DNA of 64,000 nt from Argyresthia goedartella (GCA_949825045.1 OX463814.1:34614383-34678382); one strand, 5' to 3'; positions 35,443 to 46,995 are shown, numbered from the stretch's first letter. Made by a program: numbers and translations. The notes: generated from the letters alone by a model not told the origin.

Positions 35443-36520
35443 ATATAATTTTCATATTAACTCATTTCCCTATTCCCCATATTTTAAGTCGAGATCATTC
35501 GTCTGCCGTTGATGCTAGGGACGCCGTCTTCCGGTCTGAGGTTGGTGGCTATTTACCTATTTGGTAACAGTTGTGTCGCGGTCTTATCCAGGTTACCCAC
35601 TTTCTATCAAAATGGGGGTTGGTAGGTTTGTTGGATTACACTACAGCCCGCGCCAGGTTTCTTGGCCTATGAATGCCACCTGAAGGGGATAGCTGCGCAT
35701 AGGTTTAAGAGAGATGCGTACATAGGTACAAGAGATATCCCATGGCTGGTCGTAAAATTGTTTTAGTCCGTACACTACACGAGATGGTGCCCACTCAATG
35801 TGTAGGACTTGACTCCTGGGCATGAGTAATTCCATTTTTTCCCCTCCGACAAAAAAAAGAAGAGAGATGCATACATGGGCGAAAAAGAGAGATGACATCT
35901 GGGTCAGAGGCCATGAAACCTGGCGGCTTCCTACATACAAAGTACAAATGGACTTCACAGGGCGAGAGCGTGATACCTAAGCTGAGCCGGTACATTTCCT
36001 TGGACAATATTATGTAAGAAAGTCATCCTTGTTTAGTCAATTCAAAACTTTCAGACCTAAGTAAAGTAGTGGTAAAGTTAGGTACTGGCGGCTAAAGTAT
36101 CTAGTACCTTATAGTCGCGATGTTATTGTTAGCAAAACAGCTTTAGTTTCTCGCAGTATCGACTTATCAGCAGAGATAATTAGTAACTTTGTATAAACAG
36201 ACAAACCTATCGAAAACAGATTCCGACCGAAATAGCATAATCCGAATCTTATCTGAAGTCCAGCCAGTAGCAATTGTTTTAAGAAAGAAATAAAATCTAT
36301 CCGAAATTACCTTTGAGAACGTAACATGGTTGGGTGTAACGGAACGTTTCATCGAAGCGTAGCAAACAGCTGATTGACTGATTGTCAAACTGACAGCTGA
36401 TCTGATAGCAATGATCGACAAATGGCGAGAATTCATGCCGCGTTTTTCACGTGTGTTCAGTAAATTATATTTCATATTTTATTGAATTCTGTGACTATCT
36501 ACAGTGATTTAGAGCTTAAC

Positions 36521-36592
36521 ATGTTTGCTACCTCGGATTGGGAGCCTGACGTTCCTAAAGGAAACATCAGTTTTGGCAAGAAACCATTGAAG
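36521..36592 (+). CDS. RRP8: RRP8 exon 1
   Basis: 72 nt from ATG to a GTGAGT donor, phase 0; 24 codons beginning 'MFATSDWEPDVPKGN'. This start was chosen because it splices in frame to the long exon 2, which has no convincing ATG near its own start. Confidence 0.82.
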
Positions 36593-39500
36593 GTGAGTTT
36601 ACCACCAAGATAATTGCAAATATGATCTTATCCGGTACTTTTCTACTACACCTTAAACTTGTATAACTGTAGTCAATAATTAATATCTTAATTGCCTTAA
36701 CTATGAATAGTTAATAGTGATTATTCATTCCCTTTCAGAGTAAAAATCAAAACAAAGACATAACCTCAACTTTGCAGTACGATGATATTAACCATGATAT
36801 CAACAGAGCATTTCCAATAATACAGTCGACTACGAAACCCAAAAAGTCTAAAAACAAGTCTAATTATAAGAAATCTTTGGTAAAGACACTTCAAATACAG
36901 GATTCAGTAACTAATAAAGTAAATGAAAGCCTTACAAATGGTATGAAGAATGGTTCTGGCAACCTCAAAACTGATAAAATAAAGGCAAACAATATGTTAC
37001 TATCTCCGGATTCTTTGGGGAATAAGAAAAAAGAAAAAAAGGAGAAAAGGGCCAAGGCAAAGAATGTGAAAACTGAGTGTTTGAAAGCTGTGCTAAAACA
37101 ATTTAGTGATATAAAAGATGATGAAGAATTCCGTAATACAAAAGAAAAATCATGTGACGAAACAACCTCATCAAATGACCAAAGCAAAAGATCTAAGGGT
37201 AAAGAAGTGAAAAATAAAATATTGGCATTTAATACACCAGCCAATAATGACAATACTGTAAATAGTGTTACACCAGAAGGTAAAATTAAGAAGAACCAAC
37301 AAAAAAAAACTAAGGTTAAAAGGTCTGAAACCAAAGTGGTGGTATGTGAGGTTACTGGTAACAATGAAGGTATAAGTAGTCCTTTAAGCAATACTCCAGG
37401 CAGTTTTGTACGAAACCCAAACTTCAATGACCAACAGGATGAAACTAAAGAATCAAATGGGAATGTTTCAACAAAAAAACAAAAAAAGAGGAAAAGGAAA
37501 GAAAAGAAAAGTACCACAGAGTGTGAGAATGGTGAAGATAATCAGATAATTGAAATATCAAGAAAGAGGAAACAAGAATCAACAAATGAAGATGAGAAAG
37601 TCAAATCAAAAAAGACAAAACCACCAAAAGATGTTTCTACCTTGAAAGAAGCAGAAACGGTAAATTCGGAAGAGTACAATGACTTGAGTGCACCTAAAGT
37701 CGAAAAAGGGAAAAAGGGGAAATTAAAGGAAAAGCTTAAGAATATCCTAAGTGTGGCTGAAAGACGTCCTATTGCAAAAACCAGCAATAAACTTCGAGAG
37801 AGAATGATGGAGAAACTCAAATGTAAGTTATGTCAGATAAATCTTTTATAAGGTTAAGTTTTAGAACACAATATTTATACCATTTTTAGGGTTCCGTACC
37901 CAAAGGGTAAATGAAATGAAATGTTTATGTAACGGGACCCTTTTTACTAAGACTCCTCTGTCTGTCTGTCCGTCAGTCTGTCACCAGGCTGTATCTCATG
38001 AACTGTCATGGTTAGACAGTTGAAATTTTCACAGATGATGTATTTCTGTTGCCTCTATAAAAACAAATACTAAACACAGAATAAAATTATTATTTAAAGG
38101 AGCTCCCATACAACAATTCTTTCAATACCACATACAAACTTATGAATGCACCTGGTTACGTACATCGAGTGTGAAAGTAGGCGCACCAATAACTTTGTAA
38201 AAGACTATTTGCTATGTAAAATCCAAACTATTCACCCCACACCATCCCTACCATTGTATGGTGGCATGGAACCATTCGTGCGCGTGTCTGACTCGCATTT
38301 GGCCGGATTATAATTGTAGCTTACAAATATTTCAGGTATATTTGTGTCAATCTGGCTTTTGCTATAATGGCACAAATCATTAAAGCAAATTATATATAAA
38401 TAAATCATTATCAACAGTACCAAAGGCGTAGTCATAGCCTGAAATTTAATATCTCTGTGGAAATTAATATTTGGCAATCCCATTACTGTTTCAGATCCAA
38501 TAAGCCTATGTTAAAAAATCTAGTATCATAGAAAATATATTGCTACAATATTGGGCCACATCCCCATTATTATTACCCATAAGTTGCAAGATCTTTTTAA
38601 AGTTCTTCATTTATTTTTGGTTGTATTCAGTCTTAAACTTAATAACTACACTTACAGCGGCTCAATTCCGATACCTCAATGAGAAGCTCTACACCTCATC
38701 CGGGATGGAAGCCCAGCAGTTTTTCCAGTCCGATCCAGTTGCCTTCCAGACATACCACGAGGGTTACCAGCAACAGGTGAAGAAGTGGCCGGTCAACCCG
38801 ATTGATGTCATCGCTAAACTTATCATGAAGATGTGAGTGAAACATCTGTAAACTCAGAAATAAGTCTGTTGGTGGAAAGCTGAACTTCTATCATACAAAC
38901 TTATGAATGCACCAAGTTACCTAAAGGTTTATATGGAGTATGAATGTAGCCGCACCCAATAACTTTGCAAAGTCAAGTCAAGTCTAGTCAGTACTTTATT
39001 ACTGTAGATATTTACATATACTTTGCAAACGTCATTTTTTGCCTCAGTACATTGGACCACTGTGGGAGGAGAAGGGCGTAGAAACTCCCACAGATTGTTT
39101 TTAGGATCTCTTTTAAAAATTGGTTGTGCTTAACTAATACAAATATTACAATAATAATTATTATGATTAATAAGCAGGAACCATTAATTACAAAATTAAT
39201 AACAGCAAGGTCTGTGTTGAGCTAGATTAACCCCATACAGTCCCTACTACATTTAGCTATCTAAAATTCAACCTATTGACTTTTTACTAAAGTTTTTTAC
39301 TTACTATTTACTACTATAATATAGTTACTATTCATAATTCGACAATTCATTATTGATGACAGATATTTTATTAAGATTCATTACGAGAAAACATGAGCTC
39401 CATGGTCTAATGGGCTTCACGCTTGCTTAACACAAGAGATATGCAGGTTCGAATCCTGACCATGTACCAATGAGATAATTGATTTATCTCAAGTACAGTA

Positions 39501-42068
39501 TAGGAAGTTCAGTGTTTCGGATGGCACGTTAAGCTGTAGGTTCCGGTTACTATCGCTATGTGGTAGTGGTCTTAACACCCTCCATTAACCCGCACTGAGC
39601 CAACGGGTATGGCTTAATCATACTTGTATCCGGATAAAAGCCTGTGCCCCTCGGTGGGGGCATTAATGGGCTATATTTATTATATACTATTATTATAAGA
39701 GAAAGAGAGAGAGGCAAGTTGTACTCTATTTCACAACATACAAGCCGCCACTTAGAGAGGGGCCAGCTTCCCAATCGCCGCAGCCATGGTGCTTTGATAG
39801 TTTCCTCACGATGTAGTTCTACACTTATAAGACGTCCGTTTATTCACCTATGTACCTATTTTATTGTTCATATTGTTGAATAGGATACAAAAGCAGTTTT
39901 TTGACTACAAAGACAGTCAGAAAATCAATCACCTGTAGTGACCAGGCTAATGGCGCAAGGTAAACTGGTTACCGAGCGCGCAAATAATATGGCCGGCGGA
40001 CGAGCTCATACAATGATGACGCGATTAATAAACACCTTACCTTCCGACATTAGAGACTCGATCAGTCAAACTTATATCAAAGCTAAATTCAAATCACACT
40101 TTACAGAAAAACTAGAAAGACGGAATAGTTCTTGAGAAATGTACCTACTAATGATATTGAATTTTAAAATTATTTTAAATACTATTGAATATTATGTAAT
40201 TGATTTAGTAATGATGATATTGAATTTGTAAATTAATGCTATTGCTTAATTAAATACTTTTCTTAATACTTTCTCTTTCGTGATAGGTATTTTTATATAT
40301 GTATATATAAGTAGTATATGTTTGATATATATTTTATTTTTTGCTTTTGTATTTTATTTAGTGTATATCATTTATTACATTATTATGTTTTAGTTGTAAA
40401 CAATTAGATATGTACAGTTTTATTGCGCACTAGGACTCTCCTGTTGCACAATTTTTCCTGTCCTGCCTAGGTTTGCTGGTAGAAATCTCTCTTTAGAGAT
40501 AAGCTCGCCTTTGCTCATAAAATGTTTTGTTACCTTACTATTAAGATTTCTGTGCAATAAAGAATATGAATGAATGAATGAATGAAATACGATAATTAAT
40601 GAGTAGATCACACCACACACAAACCCCAGTGGTTTAAGTGGTGTTCCCATAATGCTTTACTATGTAAATGTTTGTGTAAATAAATAAATAAAAATAAAAC
40701 AGCTGTCCTTTCATCATCATGTAGGTATCGTACGTCGTGATTCAGTTACGCCTTCTTATCATACACCATTCCGTTTGTTCCTATTGCCTGCGACTTAACT
40801 TACTTCGTTCAACAGGCCGAAAACTACCAAGATCGCAGACATGGGTTGCGGAGAAGCGGTCCTATCCAATCGAGTGCCTCACTTCGTCAGGTCTTTCGAC
40901 CTGGTAGCGACATCACCCAACGTGGAAGCCTGCGACATGGCCCATACACCGCTTCTTACCGCGTCCATGGACGTTGTGGTGTACTGCCTGGCACTGATGG
41001 GGACTGACCTGACACAGTATTTGGTTGAGGCTAATCGGGTGTTGAAAATGGGGTATGTGTTATTTGCCAGAGGCAATTATAAGGAGAGCGACATCTTCGG
41101 GAGTAAAGTAAAAGGCTTGAGATGCGCGCAAATACGACACTATACTAGACTAGACTCATTTATTATAGGGAATCCTAGCTTATATACTAGCTGCCTTATT
41201 CATAAACGTCTAATAAACCTATTTTAACTATAATGTCGTTATAATTCGTTTGTCTTTGTCTGTCACTTTGAAATTTGTGTTTGTGAGAAAAGGACAAAGC
41301 ACATTTTAGCTATCATAGGTTTGATAAGTTTTATGAATAAGGCGGTATGTTGGTACATGTTATTAATGACGTGCATAAGACATGGTGCGTGATGAATATA
41401 AATATACCTTATCTGTGACGGTCGTCAACTTATCTTAACATTACGTGAAAATATGACTAACATAGTCGACCGGCACATGTTAGATTCATAAGGAAACAAT
41501 GCTTTACTTTATCTTTAATTTTACTTTATCTATTATCGAGACTTAATTACTGTCTTCTTGAAATAATCAGTCGATTACCCTGTCACTTCACTTGTCTTTG
41601 ATGGATTGTCAAAGTCTTGCTGTCATGCTCATGTCAGTGACTCTCGCTCGGAATTTCGTAATTTTGGCGCCTATGGTGTGTCTACGACTTAACGTAAAAT
41701 CAGCCGCAGAACTTCGGTCGCGTAATTTACTTAGGGTTAGTGATGTTGTTAAGCCTGACAACCTCAATAACCCCATACCATTTGGCAACTTACTGTAAGA
41801 TTACACCCTTACAGAGAAGTAGCCAGTAACATAACAACTAATCCCTCTTTCTAGTGGTCTCCTCTACATAGCAGAAGTGGAAAGTCGCTTCGATAAGCCC
41901 GAAGACTTCACGGAATCAGTCCAGCGCCTCGGCTTCAAGCTGCTAAAGCTGGACAAGAGTCACGAGGTCTTCTTCTTCATGCAGTTCAGGAAGCTGCAAG
42001 AGCCGCCCACGAAGAAGTCTAAGCTGCCTGTGTTGAGCCTTATGCCGTGTTTGTATAAGAGGCGGTGA
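36521..42068 (+). CDS. RRP8: ribosomal RNA-processing protein 8, rRNA methyltransferase, five exons
   Basis: Exons 36521-36592, 36739-37822, 38658-38832, 40816-41052 and 41855-42068 join in frame to 593 residues. By family knowledge Rrp8 is a nucleolar S-adenosylmethionine-dependent enzyme that makes m1A in the large-subunit rRNA (25S/28S). In animals it also acts in rDNA silencing as nucleomethylin. Seen here: a lysine-rich, low-complexity N-terminal region (residues about 25-375) and then the Rossmann methyltransferase domain. That domain has 'RYLNEKLYTSSG', the SAM-binding 'ADMGCG' at 451-456, 'FDLVATSPNVEACDMAHTPL', 'VYCLALMGTD', 'EANRVLKMGG', and the signature end 'LMPCLYKRR'. All introns are GT-AG with agreeing phases. 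AATAAA overlaps the stop codon. Introns carry an LTR, a MITE, a SINE and LINE pieces. Identification is firm from the domain's conserved blocks. Confidence 0.93.
36739..37822 (+). CDS. RRP8: RRP8 exon 2 (lysine-rich N-terminal region)
   Basis: 1084 nt, acceptor CTTTCAG, donor GTAAGT. Encodes a charged region with repeated Lys clusters, as in nucleolar proteins, ending 'KLRERMMEKLK' before the methyltransferase domain. The long open frames on the opposite strand here are composition artefacts. Confidence 0.9.
37887..38307 (+). repeat. dispersed repeat family A in RRP8 intron 2
   Basis: More divergent full copy with an insertion 'taaatgaaatgaaatgttta' near its start and the end 'gcatttggccgg'. 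Confidence 0.7.
38658..38832 (+). CDS. RRP8: RRP8 exon 3
   Basis: 175 nt, acceptor CTTACAG, donor GTGAGT. Encodes 'AQFRYLNEKLYTSSG' and 'WPVNPIDVIAKLIMKM', the entry to the methyltransferase domain. Confidence 0.92.
38988..39250 (-). mobile_element. LINE 3' fragment in RRP8 intron 3
   Basis: On the minus strand this ends in a repeated 'gacttgacttg' tail preceded by 'caataaag'-type sequence (here 'aataaagtactgac'). The body around 'gtagaaactcccacagatt' recurs at 58462-59036. Only untranslated sequence is visible. Confidence 0.5.
39395..39690 (+). repeat. SINE family C, best copy, RRP8 intron 3
   Basis: tRNA-like head ('gggcttcacgcttgctt', B-box-like 'aggttcgaatcctg'), then 'tttcggatggcacgttaagc', 'cccgcactgagccaac' and 'cccctcggtggggg', then an AT-rich tail. 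Confidence 0.65.
39930..40590 (+). mobile_element. LINE 3' fragment with (GAAT)n tail, RRP8 intron 3
   Basis: A 66-codon frame ending 'KAKFKSHFTEKLERRNSS' resembles the very C-terminus of CR1/Jockey-group reverse transcriptase proteins ('INTLPSDIRDS'). It is followed by a 3' region and 'caataaagaatatgaatgaa' with GAAT repeats to about 40586. 5'-truncated. Confidence 0.5.
40816..41052 (+). CDS. RRP8: RRP8 exon 4 (SAM-binding core)
   Basis: 237 nt, acceptor TTCAACAG, donor GTATGT. Contains 'KIADMGCGEAVLSNRV' and the 'CDMAHTPL' and 'CLALMGTD' blocks. A solo LTR begins ten bases past the donor. Confidence 0.93.
41063..41477 (-). mobile_element. solo LTR in RRP8 intron 4, split by a MITE
   Basis: Ends match the LTRs at 42427 and 43913 ('tttgccagaggcaattataa' at one end, 'cgaccggcaca' at the other). 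It is flanked by the 5-base direct repeat TGTTA (41058-41062 and 41478-41482), which proves insertion and later LTR-LTR recombination. Without the MITE it is about the same length as the 220-base LTRs, plus a little local divergence. Confidence 0.85.
41193..41343 (+). mobile_element. MITE family G inside the solo LTR
   Basis: 151 bases with perfect 14-base inverted ends 'gccttattcataaa' and 'tttatgaataaggc'. A second copy is at 29847-30000. No coding capacity. It interrupts LTR sequence that is continuous in the other copies. Confidence 0.8.
41855..42068 (+). CDS. RRP8: RRP8 exon 5 (C-terminus, stop)
   Basis: 214 nt, acceptor TTTCTAG, to TGA. Encodes 'GLLYIAEVESRF', 'LGFKLLKLDKSHEVFFFMQF' and the family-typical end 'LMPCLYKRR'. 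Confidence 0.93.
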
Positions 42069-42073
42069 ATAAA
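42066..42073 (+). promoter_or_regulatory. RRP8 stop codon overlapping a polyadenylation hexamer
   Basis: The bases TGAATAAA place a canonical AATAAA so that it shares the last base of the stop codon. If used, the 3' UTR would be only about 10-30 bases. Confidence 0.5.
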
Positions 42074-42426
42074 CAATAAGAAATGGAGTAATTAATGGGT
42101 ATCATTTCAATTTAACAACGTTAACGTAGCGTCACGCCCCGTTTAGCAGGTAATTGAATAATCAATGGTGATATGAAGGTTTTCTCACGATGTTTACCAT
42201 CACCGCTCGGCGCCGTGCCCACCTACGTGTCATGCGAGACTTTGATCTGGGAAAAGGATTCGTTTGCACGGCATGTTATACCCAACCGGAATTGAGAAAC
42301 AAACTATAATAAGTTTGAATAAATACAGAGTATGTAAACAAGGAGTATCAAAGATTGCTTACAATTGAATCACAAAGTAAAAGTAAGTAAAACAAATTCA
42401 AGCAAAGAGTTTCGTTAATCAGAGAT

Positions 42427-44132
42427 TTTGCCAGAGGCAATTATAAGGAGAGCGACATCTTCGGGAGTAAAGTAAAAGGCTTGAGATGCGCGCGAATACT
42501 AGAATAATGTATTATAGGATATACTAAGCTTATATACAACTTACTACAAAACTACGCGTGATGAATATAAATATACCTTATCTGTGACGGTCGTCAACTT
42601 ATCTTAACATTACGTGGAAATTTGACTAACATAGTCGACCGGCACAGATACTCCCCCCCTTTAGGGAAAAAAACAAATGAATGTACTTATAACAATGAAC
42701 AAAAATCTAAGTTAGAATCAAACAATAACCTTAAATGGATCGAAGTAACTTTAAAATGTGTCTACCATAACAAACTTATATCAACTGCAATAATAACTAG
42801 TAGGATTTTAATAAAAATAAATTAGATAGTAATTGTGCATACTTCAACTTAATCTTAAGGTAAATCTTACACGAATTAGAAAAATAAAGGAATAGAAGAA
42901 TAAAGGAAAGGAATAACGGTTATGTGAATTCTACATAAGTTTAAAGAATTAATTAATATTTACCTACAGGCAAGTCTTGTATCTGGTCGCACACTACATA
43001 AAATAAACTAAAAACTGGAAAACAGAAAAACATTAGGAAAATGGGGCTTCGCGGTTAGTAAACTTACCTAACCTATAACTGGAAAAGATCCGCAGAAGAG
43101 TCGTCTGATGCTGCAGCCGCCCATGTTTTTCAGGAATCGATAAGTCAATTTACATCGCACGTCGTTGAAGTTGTAATCACTGTTTGTTTATAATTGCGAC
43201 CGTACCTACACAAGGACTTTTGTGCTGAATCAGCGTCAGCATTAAATCTGTAACCTTGGCTGTAGGCAGTCAATGATCTCTTACGTCATATGTACGTGCG
43301 TGGTCTTCACTCTTGAGTGAATATTAAGTTGTCGATTGATGAAATTTGTGCGCCTAAAAACCACCAATCGTCTATATATATATATATCTCTTCAGTGATT
43401 TGATTATCTTCGTGCGATGTTCTTCCTGGATGATTTCAATATTCGTTGAATTAGGTATATCGATGATGTTTCAATACTCTTCTGGGGGCTGGAACGGCTT
43501 CCTATGTCTTGAACTTGAAAAGCTGCTTGCTGTGAATGAATTTGCCGACGCGTTCGTTTCTGCTGGTGCGAGCTCCATTTTGATAAATCAGCAGTCAGCT
43601 GACTATCGGTTCTTGCGGTATCTTGACTTCGATGCGGGAAATCTTCAGTTGAAATCTTTTGGCTTCTGGTCCGTTTTCAAATCTGGTCCGGTCATGGCTT
43701 GCTTGATGTCGTCTTGGTTTGGGTGGGGTCTTGATTATGGAGTTCTGCAGCGTGGTTTGAAATAGGTATGCAAACCGAAGTCGGGGCTCGGCGATCTTGG
43801 ACGAAGTGCTTCTTGCTGCACTTCTAAGGTGGCAGCACACGGAGTTTTCTTCGCGGCTGGGTCAATGCTGCTATTACCGAAGGTTGCTGATGCTCAGAAG
43901 TCGGGTCACCACTTTGCCAGAGGCAATTATAAGGAGAGCGACATCTTCGGGAGTAAAGTAAAAGGCTTGAGATGCGCGCGAATACTAGACTAATTTATTA
44001 TAGGATATACTAAGCTTATATACAACTTACTACAAAACTACGCGTGATGAATATAAATATACCTTATCTGTGACGGTCGTCAACTTATCTTAACATTACG
44101 TGGAAATATGACTAACATAGTCGACCGGCACA
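42427..44132 (-). mobile_element. non-autonomous LTR retrotransposon (Gypsy-like signals)
   Basis: Two 220-base LTRs (42427-42646 and 43913-44132), nearly identical, flank about 1.27 kb. The 5-base target duplication is GAGAT (42422-42426 and 44133-44137). Read on the minus strand, the 5' LTR is followed at once by 'gtggtgacccgacttctga', a primer-binding-site layout starting TGG. The 3' LTR is preceded by the purine run 'aaagggggggag', a polypurine tract. The interior lacks protease, RT and integrase; a short minus-strand frame (43840-43595, 'KTPPKPRRHQASHD') may be a gag remnant. It inserted between two imperfect copies of a 65-base repeat (42358 and 44157). Confidence 0.8.
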
Positions 44133-45060
44133 GAGATATCCAGTTCATCAGAGGTTACTTACAATTGAATCACAGAGTAAAAGTAAGTAAAACAAATTCA
44201 AGCAGTTTCGTTAATCCAGATATCCATAGAAACTCAGAGGAATAAAACTCTTTGTTGCTGTTGACAATGTTAATCAAGTTAGAAACCTCAGATTTATGAA
44301 ACTCTTTGTGTGACGAACATACAGTGCCCTCTACCAAAAAGTTTTACGTTATGGTAATCAATTATGGGTGGCATGCCGTGCAAACATGGCGTTTTGTCAG
44401 ATCATTGTCACTCATTACACGTAGGTGGGCACGACACCTTAGTACCTATAATGTAGGTGCTATAGATAAACTTCGTAGGGAATGCGGGTCGCACAGGACC
44501 CAGTTTAATGGCGTGTTATGAGGAGGCCTATACTCAACAGTAAGTCCCCTGACCGGCTGATGATTAAGATTTAGGGGAATTGGAAACATTTATTCCCATT
44601 AGTTCTATTGAACAGTTCATTTGACTAAACTAGTGGGATTTTTTTCCCCACTAGTTCAGTTGCTTGTGTGTTCTGTACGGGGAACTTTATTCCCACCATA
44701 TTTTCAACCTTGGTAATAAATTCGAAAACCAATAAAAATCTCCATGCTCGCGCCTTATCAAGGTTTAAAACCCTCCTAAGGAGATATGTGTTCCTAGTAC
44801 CTTTTGTATAAGATTTGGAGATATTTTGCTATAACTGGCAAGTACACCTCTGCCTATACTTCAAAATACCTCCGTGTAACTTCATGGAATTTCTTGCTCC
44901 CCTAGTAGTTCCTAACTCTTTATTAATCTGTGCCTAGTACAACAAAAATATTATTTATTTATTTGTGATTTGTGAAAATATTAGCTGCAATATTTATAAT
45001 ATGAGCAAGGGGGTCCTAGTGAGGTTTTAGTCAGATTATGATCAAAATAAAGTTGTAAAT

Positions 45061-45360
45061 AATAGTAGTTTATGTGACTGCTACATAATGGAGGGCATTA
45101 AAACTCGAGAGTTCGGCTCGTTTTATAATAATATCACTCGAGTTTTAATGCCTAATTATGTACAGTTACATACACTAGTTTATCTACACACATCATAAGC
45201 TCTCTTTGATGTGTTCAGGAACCGCATGTTCGACCGGCATGGTGGCATTGATCATTGCTATGCAGTTGTTTAGCTTGTTCTGTAGTCCCAACTTCACAGA
45301 CAAACTAGGGGCGGCACGCAGGCGGGCGTCGGCGTTCAAAATTTGAATGTTATAGTCAGA
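45061..45360 (+). repeat. dispersed repeat family D copy
   Basis: Same start ('gtttatgtgactgctacata'), hairpin and 'caggcgggcgtcggcgttc' body as at 22260. A truncated SINE B tail (about 45414-45455, inverted) follows. Confidence 0.6.
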
Positions 45361-45740
45361 GAGAATTTGACTATTATAGTCAGAGGAAAAAATACTAAAA
45401 CATAAACATAAACTTTTACATAAAGGCACAGATACATTGCTTCTGGCCCCAATAAAAAAAATGTTATAGTTATTAGCCAATTCTTATTGTATTTCTGAGT
45501 GTTCGTAACGAAAATTAAATACACGTGATATGTCAATAACGACGCCTCTAACTTTTCCGTCCACACATTTCAAGCCGTACTACAAAATACAGTAGTTTTA
45601 TAAGCAGTTCGCGCAATAATAGTACATTACGATATTAGTGCGTTTAGATGTTATAACCAATACGCACGTATATCGTGCGACGTTTTTTAACACATTTGCG
45701 AGGGAACAGAAAAAAAAACATTTAATATTTTGTTCATTTT

Positions 45741-46142
45741 TAGGGTTCCGTACCCAACGGGTAAGAACGGAACCCTATTACTAAGACTTCGCTGTCCGTC
45801 CGTCCGTCCGTCCGTCTGTCACCAGGCTGTATCTCAAGAACCTAGCTAGCTAGAGAGTTGAAATTTTCACAGATTATGTATTTCTGTTGCCGCTATAACA
45901 ACAAATACTAAAAAACAGGATAAAATAAATATTTAAGGGGGCTCCCATACAACAATACCACATACAAACTTATGGATGCACCTGGTTACGTACATGGAGT
46001 GTGAAAGTAACCGCACCAATAACTTTGTAAACAATATTTTGCTGTGTAAAATCCAAACTATTCACTCCACACCATCGCTTCCATTGAACGGTGGTACGGA
46101 ACCCTTCGTGCGCGATTTAGACTCGCACTTGACCGGTTTTTT
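45741..46142 (+). repeat. dispersed repeat family A, full copy
   Basis: Nearly base-for-base the same as 35041-35442, differing mainly by extra 'ccgt' units and a small deletion near 'acaataccacatac'. Indicates recent spread. Confidence 0.75.
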
Positions 46143-46920
46143 AATTATTGAAACAGTTAGTGAAATTACAATTATTAAAATGATACGTAGTTATAGTTGT
46201 TTTTTTTAATTATGTTATTATTATTATTACTATTCATAATGTCATTGTTTTGTGTTAGGGTAAATGTTGGAGACGACGAAACTTCTTGAAAGGCGGCAGA
46301 AGAGCATTGTAATTCGTCATTAGTTGTAAATGAAAAAGTATCATCAGTAGAAGTAGAGGGGCGCGGCTCAGGGCAAAACTTCTTCGATTGTGGCTCCAAA
46401 TTTATTGTCTGAGTTCGAAATTTGAATAGCAACAGCGCGCTGCTCACTAGCTGGAGTCGTGCGGCGCCCGGCGGCGATCTGTTCCATATTTGAAATGGCA
46501 AATAATACTGTTATGGAATTTGTATGGACTATAACTATTTGCTTTGGTAACACACGCGTTTTTTATGACCCGCTTTACATATTTAAAACCGGTGAAATTA
46601 CATCAGCTTTACGAGCAAGGGTGTTAAAAAACACGTTAACGTACAGACGTTGAGCCGGCTACCCACTACGGGATATAATATATATCACAAGTGTGACTTC
46701 TTTCGCGATGTGGCTTCCAAATGAAACTTAAATTTTGCTTTTATATTTATTTCAACAATTCAAACATCCATTTTTACTTAACCCTTTAAATATGTATTTG
46801 TAAATAAAGTTCATTTTTTCACTTGCTTGATAATTATCTCATATTAGGTACCCATCCATTTATATCATGTAAATGAAATGTTTAATTAAATCAACTCTGG
46901 TACTCGTATTTATGGTAAGA

Positions 46921-46995
46921 TTATTTAATGTTGAGCTCCTCCATCACATCTTCAGCTTCCGACCGGAGATTCTCAACCTTCTCTATGAGCAGTAA
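46921..46995 (-). CDS. HELQ: HELQ exon D (terminal exon, stop)
   Basis: 75 nt, acceptor GTTTCAG, to TAA. Encodes 'LLLIEKVENLRSEAEDVMEE' plus the last four residues, a charged helix like the end of animal HELQ. Confidence 0.82.
   Translation of the reverse strand, partial: LLLIEKVENLRSEAEDVMEELNIK

Larger units (their letters stand above)
33007..36520. other. head-to-head region between B4GAT1 and RRP8
   Basis: 3.5 kb holding both genes' presumed promoters, the Helitron-like element, three hairpins, an inverted SINE C piece (33884-33960) and a repeat A copy. A stretch at 35500-36000 is GC-richer and looks repeat-derived but was not recognised. No core promoter motif could be assigned. Confidence 0.4.

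Noticed and set aside
36891..37517. 208-codon open frame on the minus strand
   Set aside because: It is the antisense shadow of the lysine-rich RRP8 exon 2 (Phe/Leu/Ser-rich product, no motif); strand, splice sites and family match favour RRP8.
42427..42646. part of RRP8 intron duplicated downstream as a gene segment
   Set aside because: The shared sequence with 41063 is an LTR with its own target duplications, not a duplication of RRP8.
43400..43765. 121-codon plus-strand frame
   Set aside because: It lies antisense within the interior of the LTR element, whose signals place the coding sense on the minus strand; no recognisable domain.
46175..46655. frames at 46175-46501 (minus) and 46459-46653 (plus) as genes
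   Set aside because: Low-complexity Asn/Ser-rich translation and sequence shared in part ('cgaaatttgaat') with family D repeats; probably transposon debris.
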